In this document: positions 1 to 7,853 of the stretch, one piece after another | How the letters are laid out: each line of letters opens with the position of its first letter | Position numbering within the stretch: position 1 is the stretch's first letter | Assembly: GCA_020846745.1 (NCBI GenBank) | Contig: JADLDI010000133.1 | Span: forward strand, 1-64,000 | Source of the DNA: Bryobacterales bacterium | GTDB taxonomy: Bacteria > Acidobacteriota > Terriglobia > Bryobacterales > Bryobacteraceae | DNA: 64,000 nucleotides | Direction of reading: 5' to 3' | Translations under genes and position numbers: made by a program | The notes under the pieces: model-generated | The model's input: the letters and a program-made list of their open reading frames with translations, nothing else | The model's database searches: none | Told to the model about the DNA's origin: nothing

Positions 1-699
1 ACCAAGCCAGAGATTGCGCTGGAGCAGATTCAGCAAGCGCTCGAGCAGCAGGTTCCGGTGGGAGTGGTGCTGGCCGATGCGGGCTATGGAAAGGGCACGC
101 AATTCCGCACGGATCTGACTCAACTCGTACTGCCGTACGTAGTGGGCATTGAGTCGACCGCCACAGTCTGGGGACCGGGACAACAGCCTTTGCCCGCACC
201 AGCACGAAAATCGGGTCGGGGTGCACCTGCCAAGCGCCTGCGGCGCCAAGCAGACCATCAGCCCGTATCGGTGAAGCAGTTAGCCCTCGTCGGCCTGGAA
301 GGAGATCGGTTGGCGTCCCGGCACGAGAGGAATTTTGCGTTCCCGATTCTCCGCGTGCGTCCGGCTCATCGCGATGACCAACGCACGGAGCCCTATCCAG
401 AAGAATGGCTGTTACTCGAATGGCCGAAAAAGGAAGCGGAGCCCACCAAATACTGGCTATCTACCCTGCCGGAGAAGACGTCGCTGAAGTCTCTGGTGAA
501 GATTGCCAAACACCGCTGGATTGTCGAACGCGATTACGAAGAACTCAAGCAGGAGTTGGTTCGGGCAAAACAGCCGAAGCCGCTGGTCATAGATGGCTTC
601 GATGGGTCGCTTGCCGGCCACGGCCGTCCACATGGGCTGGTAAATCTCCTCCACGGTCTGAAACTTGGTCCGGACAACACCCATTCATCCTCACAGTAG
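1..699 (+). pseudogene. IS701-type DDE transposase, truncated remnant
   Basis: The frame is open from base 1, so the 5' part lies outside the window. The visible part reads like the C-terminal half of an IS701-family transposase: a VLADAGYGKG segment near the start, an EEWLLLEWP strand, and the WIVERDYEELKQEL motif that carries the last catalytic acid (about 519-558). IS701 proteins continue about 100 residues past this point with a conserved helical tail. Here that tail is missing and the frame instead runs through about 130 bases that look like the start of a different gene on the minus strand, ending at a stop at 697-699. The transposase is therefore broken at its 3' end and is unlikely to be active. 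The family is clear from the motifs; the truncation is an inference from the family's usual ending. Confidence 0.75.
556..684 (-). pseudogene. 5' fragment of an unrecognised protein gene abutting the transposase remnant
   Basis: On the minus strand an ATG at 684 opens a frame whose first roughly 40 residues (MGVVRTKFQTVEEIYQPMW, later RPIEAIYDQRLRLFCPNQ) look like a genuine protein start, resembling small bacterial proteins with a PIxAxYxGxxRxxCPH segment. Right after that segment the frame enters the antisense of the transposase and loses any such character. The simplest reading is that the IS inserted into, or recombined with, this gene and left only its 5' end. The family is recalled from pattern only and no function is claimed. 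Confidence 0.4.
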
Positions 700-717
700 C
701 GCATCGACATTTACACT

Positions 718-749
718 TAAAGATGCGCAATACGAATAGCGCATCTTTA
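718..749. terminator. Perfect 11-bp hairpin
   Basis: TAAAGATGCGC (718-728) pairs perfectly with GCGCATCTTTA (739-749) around a 10-base loop. It lies just past the 3' end of the minus-strand aldolase-like gene and just past the stop of the transposase remnant, so it could end transcription from both sides. No long T-run follows on either strand, so an intrinsic terminator is only probable; a leftover IS end is possible. Confidence 0.45.
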
Positions 750-787
750 CGGGGCTATTTCGCATGTCGGATTGCAGGATGTCTGCC

Positions 788-1942
788 TTATCCCACTCTT
801 AGTGCGCCGCTCATTCTTCTCGCAATCTCGTCTGCCGGCAGACGCAAGATGGTCTCATTCGTCCGCACGGCGATTTCGCACCAATCCGCCCCTGCCGCTT
901 TTGGCGCTTCGACTGTGACTCCTGCCGTCTTCAGGCGATCGGCCGCCTGGTCCGCGCCAGCCTTTTTCAAACGAAGGAACGCGATGTTTGAACCAGGTTT
1001 GATGCGGCGCACTTCTACGCCTGTCTCTTTCGTCAACCGCTTGAAGGCATCTTCAGCGGTCTGCACCGCTTGCGAATAGCGCTGCTCGAAGCCGTCGAGG
1101 AAATGCAGGGCCATCGCCGCCTCGGCCCAGCAATGGGGGACCCCGCCGCCGAACATGCGGCGCTCGTGATACAGGTCTTTCAGCATGGCGTCGGGACCGG
1201 CGAGTACTGCTCCAAAGTTCGAATTGAAGTACTTGTAAGTCGACACATAGACCGTATCGAAAAGGGACGCGTACTGTTTGACGCTCACGCCGGTGTACGG
1301 CGCGGCCAGGAAGACACGGGCGCCATCGAGATGGGTGCCGATGCCGCGCTTGCGTGCATACTCGCAGATCGCTTTCATTTCGCTGAACGGCACTACCTCG
1401 CCGTTTTGGCGGCGGACGGGCGATTCAATCGAGATTGCCCCGACCTTCATCACCACTCGGCCCTGCTCGGCTGCTTCTACCTGCTCCTGAACGTCGGCCA
1501 AAGTGAATGTGGCTTTGTTGGGCGCGAGGGGGACGAGGTTGATGGCACTCAGGCGCTGCGCACAATCGCCTTCGTCGCGATAAAGGTGGCTTTCCTGCTG
1601 GACCAGCACGCGGCCGCCTTTTGCCAGCAGTCGAACACTCATGTGATTGGCGAGCGTGCCGGTGGCGAAGAAGACTGCTCGTTCTTTGCCCAGCAGTTGG
1701 GCCATGCGATGTTCCAGTTCTTCCACGACACCGCCGAGCGAGTAGTTGTCCATGGCGATATCGCGCTTTTCGGTTATCTCGAGCAGTTGCCGCGCACGTT
1801 CGCGGGCCGTGAGCGGAATGCCGTCACCGGTCAGGAACACACGCTCGTTTGAGCGGGCGGCCTCCGCGCGTTTACCGCCAAGTGCCACTGCACCCGCGCT
1901 CGCCAGCAGGGCCCGTCTCGCGATTCGCCAATTGGAAGACAT
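788..1942 (-). CDS. Tat-exported threonine-aldolase / beta-eliminating-lyase family PLP enzyme
   Basis: This 384-residue protein is a fold-type I PLP enzyme of the low-specificity threonine aldolase group, which cleaves beta-hydroxy amino acids to glycine and an aldehyde. Visible marks are the N-terminal MDNYSLGG and ERAVFFATGTLANHM segments, HLDGARVFLAAP, and STYKYFNSNFGAVLAG, which holds the PLP-binding lysine. Unlike cytosolic aldolases it starts with an ARRALLASAG twin-arginine leader ending near residue 28, so the folded holoenzyme should be exported. The start ATG is supported by a TAGAAT -10 box at 1950-1955 (minus strand), placed so that transcription begins about one base before the ATG, with no Shine-Dalgarno. 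The substrate is not known. It is transcribed away from the cytochrome gene at 2040. Confidence 0.85.
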   Translation of the reverse strand: MSSNWRIARRALLASAGAVALGGKRAEAARSNERVFLTGDGIPLTARERARQLLEITEKRDIAMDNYSLGGVVEELEHRMAQLLGKERAVFFATGTLANHMSVRLLAKGGRVLVQQESHLYRDEGDCAQRLSAINLVPLAPNKATFTLADVQEQVEAAEQGRVVMKVGAISIESPVRRQNGEVVPFSEMKAICEYARKRGIGTHLDGARVFLAAPYTGVSVKQYASLFDTVYVSTYKYFNSNFGAVLAGPDAMLKDLYHERRMFGGGVPHCWAEAAMALHFLDGFEQRYSQAVQTAEDAFKRLTKETGVEVRRIKPGSNIAFLRLKKAGADQAADRLKTAGVTVEAPKAAGADWCEIAVRTNETILRLPADEIARRMSGALRVG

Positions 1943-1990
1943 GAAGGTGATTCTATCGCTGTTGCGGCGCTCCTTTGGCCAAACCGGTTA

Positions 1991-2007
1991 GTGTAGACTA
2001 GCTACAC
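1991..2007. promoter_or_regulatory. Dyad GTGTAG-N5-CTACAC between divergent genes
   Basis: A six-base inverted repeat (1991-1996 and 2002-2007) sits in the 97-base gap between the divergent starts at 1942 and 2040. It overlaps a TAGACT -10-like box (1994-1999) that would serve the rightward gene. It could be an operator, but arms this short occur by chance. Confidence 0.25.
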
Positions 2008-2039
2008 CGGGCTCTGAGGCTCCCAAGCGTACCGTCAGC

Positions 2040-3944
2040 ATGAAATTCCGCGCGGCCATTCTGACCTTTCTTCCCGCTCTCGCTTTTGCGGAACTGTATT
2101 CGTTTCGAGACGCCCAGCAGTTCCTGTCGAGATACTGCCAGACGTGTCACCAGCCGAATGGGGCGGCCGGCGGGTTTTCGCTGCAGCGCGTGTCGACAGA
2201 AGAGTCTCTATCTGCGGAGTCGGCGAAATGGACGTCACTGATGGCCCGGGTTCGCAACGGTGAAATGCCGCCGAAGAATGCACCCGCGCCGCCGCTCGAT
2301 GAACGTGAGCGCTTTACCGATTGGGCAGCCGGCGCGTTACACACAGCAGCCTGCGCAGCCGGCATCGTACCGGGACCGAGCCACATCCGCCGACTGAATC
2401 GCGACGAGTACTCCACCACCCTGAGCGACCTGCTCGACATTCATCTCGACCTGTCTCGGTTGCTCCCGGCCGACGGCGCGGGCGGCGAAGGGTTCGATAA
2501 CGCGGCGGAGACGCTCTTCCTGTCGCCGCTTCATTCCGAGAAGTATCTCGAAGCCGCCAAGTTGGCGATGGATTTCGCGGCTAAGGAATATAAGTCGCGG
2601 GCGAAGATACTGGTCGCGCAGCCGGAACCCAATACTCCGCCCGAAGTGGCGGCGCGAGCCATCTTGCAGAGTTTTCTTCCGCGCGCGTTCCGCAGGCCGG
2701 TGACGGACGCCGATCTTGAACCGTATCTGCGTCTGTATCACGCCGCGCGCCGACAGGGTCAGGATTTCGAACCTGCCATCTTCTTCGCACTACGTGGCGC
2801 GCTTGTTTCGCCCTTGTTCCTGTTCCGGGTGGAACCGCTCAATGCGTCGGCCGAAGTCCGTCCGCTTGATCAATACGCGCTCGCCAGCCGTATCTCGTAT
2901 TTCCTCTGGGGCTCAATGCCGGACGAGTTACTCTTCGATATCGCTGCGGCCGGTAAGTTACACGACCCCGCGGTTCTGCGCACCGTCGTTCCGCGGATGC
3001 TCCGGCACGACCGGTCGCTCGTGTTTGCCCGGCGGTTCACCGAGCAGTGGCTGCGGACACGCGAACTTACCGGGGGGAAAGCTCCCGATCCCAAGCTGTT
3101 TCCGACTTACGCCGGGGATGAGGAACTTCGCTCCGATATCCGGTTTGAGCCGATTCTGTTCTTCCAGGAACTGCTGATGCGCGATCTGTCGCTGCTCAAC
3201 TTACTGGAATCGAAGTTCACCATAGGCACCAGCAACTTGGAGAAGCACTACGGCATCACTATGCCGCTCAACAAGAACCGGCGGAAACAGCCACAGTGGG
3301 TGGAACTGCCGGATGCATCGCGCCGCGGCGGTTTGCTCGGAATGTCCGCCGTCCTCGCCGTTTCATCTTATCCCTACCGCACCAGCCCGGTTTTGCGCGG
3401 CGCGTGGGTGCTCGACTCGATTCTGGGCACACCGCCTCCGCCGCCCCCGCCGAACGTTCCGCCGCTCGATGATGCGCATAATCCGTCGGCCCCGAAGTCG
3501 GTTCGTGAACGGCTTACGCAACACCGCACCAACCCGGTGTGCGCCAGTTGCCACGCACGCATCGATCCGCTCGGTTTCGGCCTTGAGAATTACGACGCAC
3601 TCGGCCGGTGGCGCGACGCGGAAGCCGGTAAGCCGGTCGATTCCTCCGGCGAACTGATGGACGGCACTAAGTTCGAAGGACCGGAGCAACTGAAGGCCGC
3701 GTTACTAGCCCGCAAGGATTTGTTTGTTCGGAACCTCACGAATAAGTTGCTGGGTTACGCCCTCGGCCGCGGCCTGACGCTCAAGGATTCCTGTGCAGTC
3801 GATCGAATCGTCGCCAAAGTGAAGGAAAATAACTACAGCGCGCAAACACTGATTGAAGAGATTATCCTGAGCACGCCGTTCCGCTTTCAGGCTCCCTCTT
3901 CTTCCACGCCGGTGGCTGCCCGCAAGGAGGCAAACAAGCAGTGA
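2040..3944 (+). CDS. Secreted DUF1587/1592/1588/1585 cytochrome c-like protein
   Basis: A 634-residue protein with a short signal peptide (cleavage after about residue 17). It follows the domain order of the Planctomycetes/Acidobacteria family: N-terminal haem motif CQTCH (C33, C36, H37), a DUF1587-like part with RRLNRDEYSTTLSDLL, a DUF1595-like region around residues 195-255, DUF1592 around 265-390, DUF1588 with a second haem motif CASCH (C501, C504, H505) followed by ARIDPLGFGLENYDALG, and a C-terminal DUF1585 region. Two CXXCH motifs suggest covalent c-type haem and an extracytoplasmic redox role. The family has no established reaction. Its stop overlaps the GTG start of the DUF1552 gene by four bases, so the two are translated together, as is usual for these families. 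Confidence 0.9.
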   Translation: MKFRAAILTFLPALAFAELYSFRDAQQFLSRYCQTCHQPNGAAGGFSLQRVSTEESLSAESAKWTSLMARVRNGEMPPKNAPAPPLDERERFTDWAAGALHTAACAAGIVPGPSHIRRLNRDEYSTTLSDLLDIHLDLSRLLPADGAGGEGFDNAAETLFLSPLHSEKYLEAAKLAMDFAAKEYKSRAKILVAQPEPNTPPEVAARAILQSFLPRAFRRPVTDADLEPYLRLYHAARRQGQDFEPAIFFALRGALVSPLFLFRVEPLNASAEVRPLDQYALASRISYFLWGSMPDELLFDIAAAGKLHDPAVLRTVVPRMLRHDRSLVFARRFTEQWLRTRELTGGKAPDPKLFPTYAGDEELRSDIRFEPILFFQELLMRDLSLLNLLESKFTIGTSNLEKHYGITMPLNKNRRKQPQWVELPDASRRGGLLGMSAVLAVSSYPYRTSPVLRGAWVLDSILGTPPPPPPPNVPPLDDAHNPSAPKSVRERLTQHRTNPVCASCHARIDPLGFGLENYDALGRWRDAEAGKPVDSSGELMDGTKFEGPEQLKAALLARKDLFVRNLTNKLLGYALGRGLTLKDSCAVDRIVAKVKENNYSAQTLIEEIILSTPFRFQAPSSSTPVAARKEANKQ

Positions 3945-5281
3945 AGTCGACCCCATCGAAGCTGTCGCGCCGCACTCTGCTCCGCGGCGCCGGAGTGACG
4001 CTCGGCCTGCCATGGCTCGAATCGCTCGGCGCAGCCGCGAATGCACCTTCCGCAAAGCCGCCCGTCAGGATGGCGTTCCTGTATCTGCCGAACGGGGTGA
4101 ATGTCCGATCGTGGTTTCCAGAGACCCCCGGGCGCGATTTCCAACTTCCTGCGACGCTCGAGCCGTTGGCCGAGTTTAAGGATCAGCTACTGGTTTTCTC
4201 AAATCTCTGGAACGAAGCCAGCAAGGGCGGCGACGGCCACTATGTCAAAGAAGCCGCCATCCTCACCTGCGCCACGATCAAGAAAACCCCCGGTGCGGAC
4301 CTGGCCAACGCGACCTCTGTCGACCAGGTAGCCGCCCAGCGGACCGCTCATCAAACGCCGCTGCCTTCGCTCGAACTCGGTGTTACTCCCGTGGCCATCG
4401 GTGTCGACGCGGTGGTTGGTTACACGCGCGTCTACGGTTCGCACATTGCCTGGGCCAATCCGACCACGCCGCTCGCCCGCGAAATCAACCCACGCTCGGT
4501 TTATGAGCGGCTGTTCCGCGCGTCGTCGGAACCGCAAGGGAACGCGGCAAAGATGGATGCCCTGCTGCTCGACCGGGTTCTCGGCGATGCACGCCGCCTT
4601 CGCAACGAGGTCAGCACTTCCGACCGTATCCGTATCGACGAGTACATGTCGGTGATGCGGTCGCTCGAAGAGCGTGTCCAGCGATCGGGCGACACCTCAC
4701 GCCGGGCGTGGAAACCGCGGTGCCCGCTCGACGCGAAGGCCGTCCCCACGGATCGCCCGGCCGACCATGCCGAGCACGTCCGCCTTATGCTCGACATGAT
4801 CGCCGTTGCATTCCAAACCGACACCACACGCGTGGCCACGTTCATGTGTGGGAACGCCGTTTCGGACGTGAGCTTCCGGTTCCTGGAAGGCGTTTCAGCC
4901 GGCCATCATGATGTCTCGCACCATCAGAAAGACCCTGACAAACTTCGCCAGTATCACCTTATTACTCGCTGGCACGTCGCCCAGTACGCCTACCTGCTCC
5001 GCCGCCTGCAAGCAATGAAGGAAGGCGATTCCACAGTGCTCGACAACTCTATGCTCTTCTTCGCGTCGGCGTTGAGCGATGGCGACCGGCATGATCCTCA
5101 CAAATTGCCTGTCCTGCTTGCCGGGCGAGGTGGCGGCCGTATCGACTCAGGCCGGCACCTGGTGTACGCCGAGGACACGCAGTTGTCGAACCTGTACGTC
5201 TCGATGCTCGACGCATTCGGCACGCCGGTGGACCGGTTCGCCGATTCCACTGGTCCGCTGCGCGGGGTTTTGCGCTCGTAA
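3941..5281 (+). CDS. DUF1552 family Tat-exported protein
   Basis: A 446-residue protein starting at GTG 3941, within the stop of the preceding cytochrome gene (GTGA overlap). It carries an SRRTLLRGAG twin-arginine leader and reads as a typical DUF1552 protein: MAFLYLPNGVN near the start, LPSLELG, SVYERLF, a MSVMRSLEERVQ helix, MLDMIAVAFQTDTTR and GHHDVSHH toward the end. DUF1552 proteins almost always lie directly after DUF1592-type cytochromes and are presumed partners in a periplasmic redox or hydrolytic process, but their function is not known. The conserved histidines in GHHDVSHH and the VLDNSMLFF segment suggest an alkaline-phosphatase-like fold (inference). Confidence 0.9.
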   Translation: MKSTPSKLSRRTLLRGAGVTLGLPWLESLGAAANAPSAKPPVRMAFLYLPNGVNVRSWFPETPGRDFQLPATLEPLAEFKDQLLVFSNLWNEASKGGDGHYVKEAAILTCATIKKTPGADLANATSVDQVAAQRTAHQTPLPSLELGVTPVAIGVDAVVGYTRVYGSHIAWANPTTPLAREINPRSVYERLFRASSEPQGNAAKMDALLLDRVLGDARRLRNEVSTSDRIRIDEYMSVMRSLEERVQRSGDTSRRAWKPRCPLDAKAVPTDRPADHAEHVRLMLDMIAVAFQTDTTRVATFMCGNAVSDVSFRFLEGVSAGHHDVSHHQKDPDKLRQYHLITRWHVAQYAYLLRRLQAMKEGDSTVLDNSMLFFASALSDGDRHDPHKLPVLLAGRGGGRIDSGRHLVYAEDTQLSNLYVSMLDAFGTPVDRFADSTGPLRGVLRS

Positions 5282-5284
5282 CTT

Positions 5285-5677
5285 ATGCGCTTGCTGCTTT
5301 CAGTTTTGCTGCTTGGATTGCCGCTCCCGGCGGCCGAACTGACGGGTATCTGGGTCGGCCGGTTGAACGGCAAGGACATCGCCTTCCAGTTCAGCCAAAA
5401 GGGCAACACTTTGAACGGGAAACTCTATGGCGACTATCGCAGTACTCCCATCGTCGAAGGTAAGGTCTCCTCGGATGAGTTCACGTTTGTCGTAATCGCT
5501 GAAGAACAGTCCGGCAACCAGATCAACCAAACGCGCCTGCTGTTCTCCGGCAAGCTCAAAAACGGGCAACTCGACCTCAAGCGCCGGCGCGAAAGCTCCA
5601 CCAACGCGGGCAACTCGGGTGATTCGAAGCCCCGCGGCGGTCAGCCGGAACCGTTTACTTTGAAACGATTGCTGTAA
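5285..5677 (+). CDS. Small secreted beta-rich protein, unknown function
   Basis: A 130-residue protein starting three bases after the DUF1552 stop, probably in the same transcript. The leader MRLLLSVLLLGLPLPAAE is a clear signal peptide. The mature part alternates short hydrophobic strands (LTGIWVGRLNGKDIAFQF, GNTLNGKLYG, FTFVVIAEE) and ends in a basic, low-complexity tail. The pattern resembles small lipocalin-like or single-sheet proteins often found in acidobacterial genomes, but I do not recognise the family. It may be an accessory to the cytochrome/DUF1552 pair. Confidence 0.7.
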   Translation: MRLLLSVLLLGLPLPAAELTGIWVGRLNGKDIAFQFSQKGNTLNGKLYGDYRSTPIVEGKVSSDEFTFVVIAEEQSGNQINQTRLLFSGKLKNGQLDLKRRRESSTNAGNSGDSKPRGGQPEPFTLKRLL

Positions 5678-5702
5678 TGCCCAACGCTACAATCGGCGTA
5701 GT

Positions 5703-7853
5703 ATGCGTGAGGTGGTCGTTTTCCTGTTCGCGGCCTTGCTCGCTATTGCCGCGGATCCTAAACCTGTAACTCCAGCCGCGGCTGCCGAGTATCGCCGGCC
5801 GTCGGGAGTTGACCCGGTGTGGTCGCCCGATAGCAAGAGCTTCGTTTTTCGCGACGGTCAGGCGATCCGCCTCTACGACATTGCTTCACGCCAAACCCGG
5901 GAATTGGTAGCGCTGAAGGCTCTTACCGAACGCGCTGCTGAGCCTGCGAAGCCCAGCCGATTTCATTGGGAAAATCGCGGCATTCGCGAGCGGGAGATGC
6001 AGTGGCTGCCTTCGGCGAAGGCGATCGTCGCTCTCGCTAAAGGCGATCTATTTTTGGTTTACGTCGCCGACGGTAAGGTTGAGCAATTGACCAGGACGGC
6101 GGAGATAGAGCACGATCCGAAAGTCTCGCCTGACGGCACGCGGGTTGCCTACCAGTTAAATCACGACTTGTGGGTTCTCGACATCGCGCCGCGTAAAATT
6201 CATCGCCTCACTTTCGGCGGAGCCGAGCTTGTCCGCAACGCTGAACTCGACTGGGTGTATCCGGAAGAACTCGCTCTTTCTACCGCTTACTGGTGGTCGC
6301 CGGACAGTAAGCGAATCGCGTATCTACAGTTCGACCTGACGGCAGTTATGTCGTATCCTCATGCCGATCTTACAGGATTGCGTCCGGTTGCTGAGGCGGA
6401 ACGCTTTCCACAGGCGGGTACGCCGAATCCAAGAGTGCGGTTGGGAGTAGTCGGTGCGGCCGGCGGCAAGACGCGCTGGCTGACAGAAGTTGGGTCCGAC
6501 CAGTTACTCGCTCGCGTGGATTGGATTCCCGAGTCTCAACTGGTTTCCGTCATCCGCCTCAATCGTATCCAGAACCGGATGGAGGTCTTCTCCATCAATG
6601 CTACTTCCGGCAAAATGCAACCCGTCCTCAAGGAATCGGATAAAACGTGGGTGAACCTCGACGATGATTACCGGTATCTCAGTCCGACGGAATTGATCTG
6701 GTCCTCCGAACGGACCGGCGGTTTCTCTCACTTGTATCTGGTGAAAGCTGGAACTGCTGAAGCCAAGCCCATCACGAGCGGTAACTGGGTCGTAACCGGA
6801 CTTGCTTGCGTCGATGAAGGCGAGCGCCGCCTTTACTACCTGTCCACGGAACCGAGCCCGCTCGAACGCCAACTGTGGACCGTGAAGTTCGACGGCACGG
6901 ACAAACGCCGCCTTAGTACGGAGCCCGGCACTCATTCCGCCAGTTTTTCTCCGGACTGCAAGTATTACGTCTCGACGCACAGTTCGATCAGCGAGCCGCC
7001 ACGCGCGGCTGTGTTCACAAGCGCCGGCACGCATGAGAAGACGTTGAAGGAGCGCGATGAGAAGATTCGGGAAGAATATACGATTCTCGATTCCAAGTTT
7101 GTGCAGGCGCCGGCCAAAGATGGCGACCATTTCTGGGCCCGCTTGATCAAGCCCGCGAACTTCGACGCGAGCCGCAAGTACCCGGCTGTGGTGATGGTGT
7201 ACGGTGGGCCTCACGCTCAAATGGTAGTCAATGCGTGGAAAGGGCTTGAATGGGAGCAGGCGCTGGCGCATAAAGGTTTCGTGGTTTGGGCACTCGATAA
7301 CCGGGGGTCGAACTATCGTGGCCATGTCTGGGAGTCGAGAGTCTACCGGCGATTCGGAAAGCAGGAACTTGCGGACCAGTTGGAAGGTATCGAGTTCCTG
7401 AATGCCCAGGGCTTCGTCGACCCCAAACGCATTGGTATCTACGGCTGGAGCTTTGGCGGGTTCATGACGCTCTATTCGCTTCTAAACGCTCCTGAGACGT
7501 TTAAAGCCGGCATCGCGGGAGCTCCGGTAACTGACTGGCGTAACTACGACAGTATCTATACCGAGCGATACCTAGGGCTGCCTTCGGAAAATGACGAAGG
7601 GTACAGATTAAGTTCTCCTGTCCATCAGGCCGCTAATCTGCGATCGGCACTGATGCTGGTGCATAACTTCGAAGACGATAATGTTTTGTTCCAGCACACA
7701 CTGAAGATGATGGATGCGTTGCAGCGGGCAGGCAAGCAGTTCGACTTATTGCTTTATCCACAGAAGACGCACCATGTCTCAGGGACGGTGCGGAAGCAGA
7801 TGCTGGAATCGATGACCAGCTTCTTTCTACGGCACTTAGGCGCCGACAAGTGA
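5703..7853 (+). CDS. Dipeptidyl peptidase IV-like S9 serine peptidase
   Basis: A 716-residue secreted prolyl-oligopeptidase-family enzyme. After a signal peptide (about 17 residues) comes an eight-bladed DPP4-type beta-propeller (residues about 40-460) with the family's WVYPEEL strip, which binds the peptide amino end, and then an alpha/beta-hydrolase domain. The nucleophile is S583 in YGWSFGGF, the acid lies in EDDN (about 657-660) and the base is H690 or H691 in KTHH. It should remove N-terminal dipeptides, usually X-Pro, from peptides in the periplasm. A TACAAT -10 box at 5688-5693 places transcription start about three bases before the ATG. The stop overlaps the next gene's GTG by four bases. 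Confidence 0.9.
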   Translation: MREVVVFLFAALLAIAADPKPVTPAAAAEYRRPSGVDPVWSPDSKSFVFRDGQAIRLYDIASRQTRELVALKALTERAAEPAKPSRFHWENRGIREREMQWLPSAKAIVALAKGDLFLVYVADGKVEQLTRTAEIEHDPKVSPDGTRVAYQLNHDLWVLDIAPRKIHRLTFGGAELVRNAELDWVYPEELALSTAYWWSPDSKRIAYLQFDLTAVMSYPHADLTGLRPVAEAERFPQAGTPNPRVRLGVVGAAGGKTRWLTEVGSDQLLARVDWIPESQLVSVIRLNRIQNRMEVFSINATSGKMQPVLKESDKTWVNLDDDYRYLSPTELIWSSERTGGFSHLYLVKAGTAEAKPITSGNWVVTGLACVDEGERRLYYLSTEPSPLERQLWTVKFDGTDKRRLSTEPGTHSASFSPDCKYYVSTHSSISEPPRAAVFTSAGTHEKTLKERDEKIREEYTILDSKFVQAPAKDGDHFWARLIKPANFDASRKYPAVVMVYGGPHAQMVVNAWKGLEWEQALAHKGFVVWALDNRGSNYRGHVWESRVYRRFGKQELADQLEGIEFLNAQGFVDPKRIGIYGWSFGGFMTLYSLLNAPETFKAGIAGAPVTDWRNYDSIYTERYLGLPSENDEGYRLSSPVHQAANLRSALMLVHNFEDDNVLFQHTLKMMDALQRAGKQFDLLLYPQKTHHVSGTVRKQMLESMTSFFLRHLGADK

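Noticed and set aside
6504-7325. 273-codon minus-strand open frame inside the DPP IV gene
   Set aside because: Antisense of a strongly conserved peptidase domain; GC-rich DNA gives long antisense frames by chance. Others of the same sort (16025-16951, 48237-49046, 53063-54052) were left out for the same reason.
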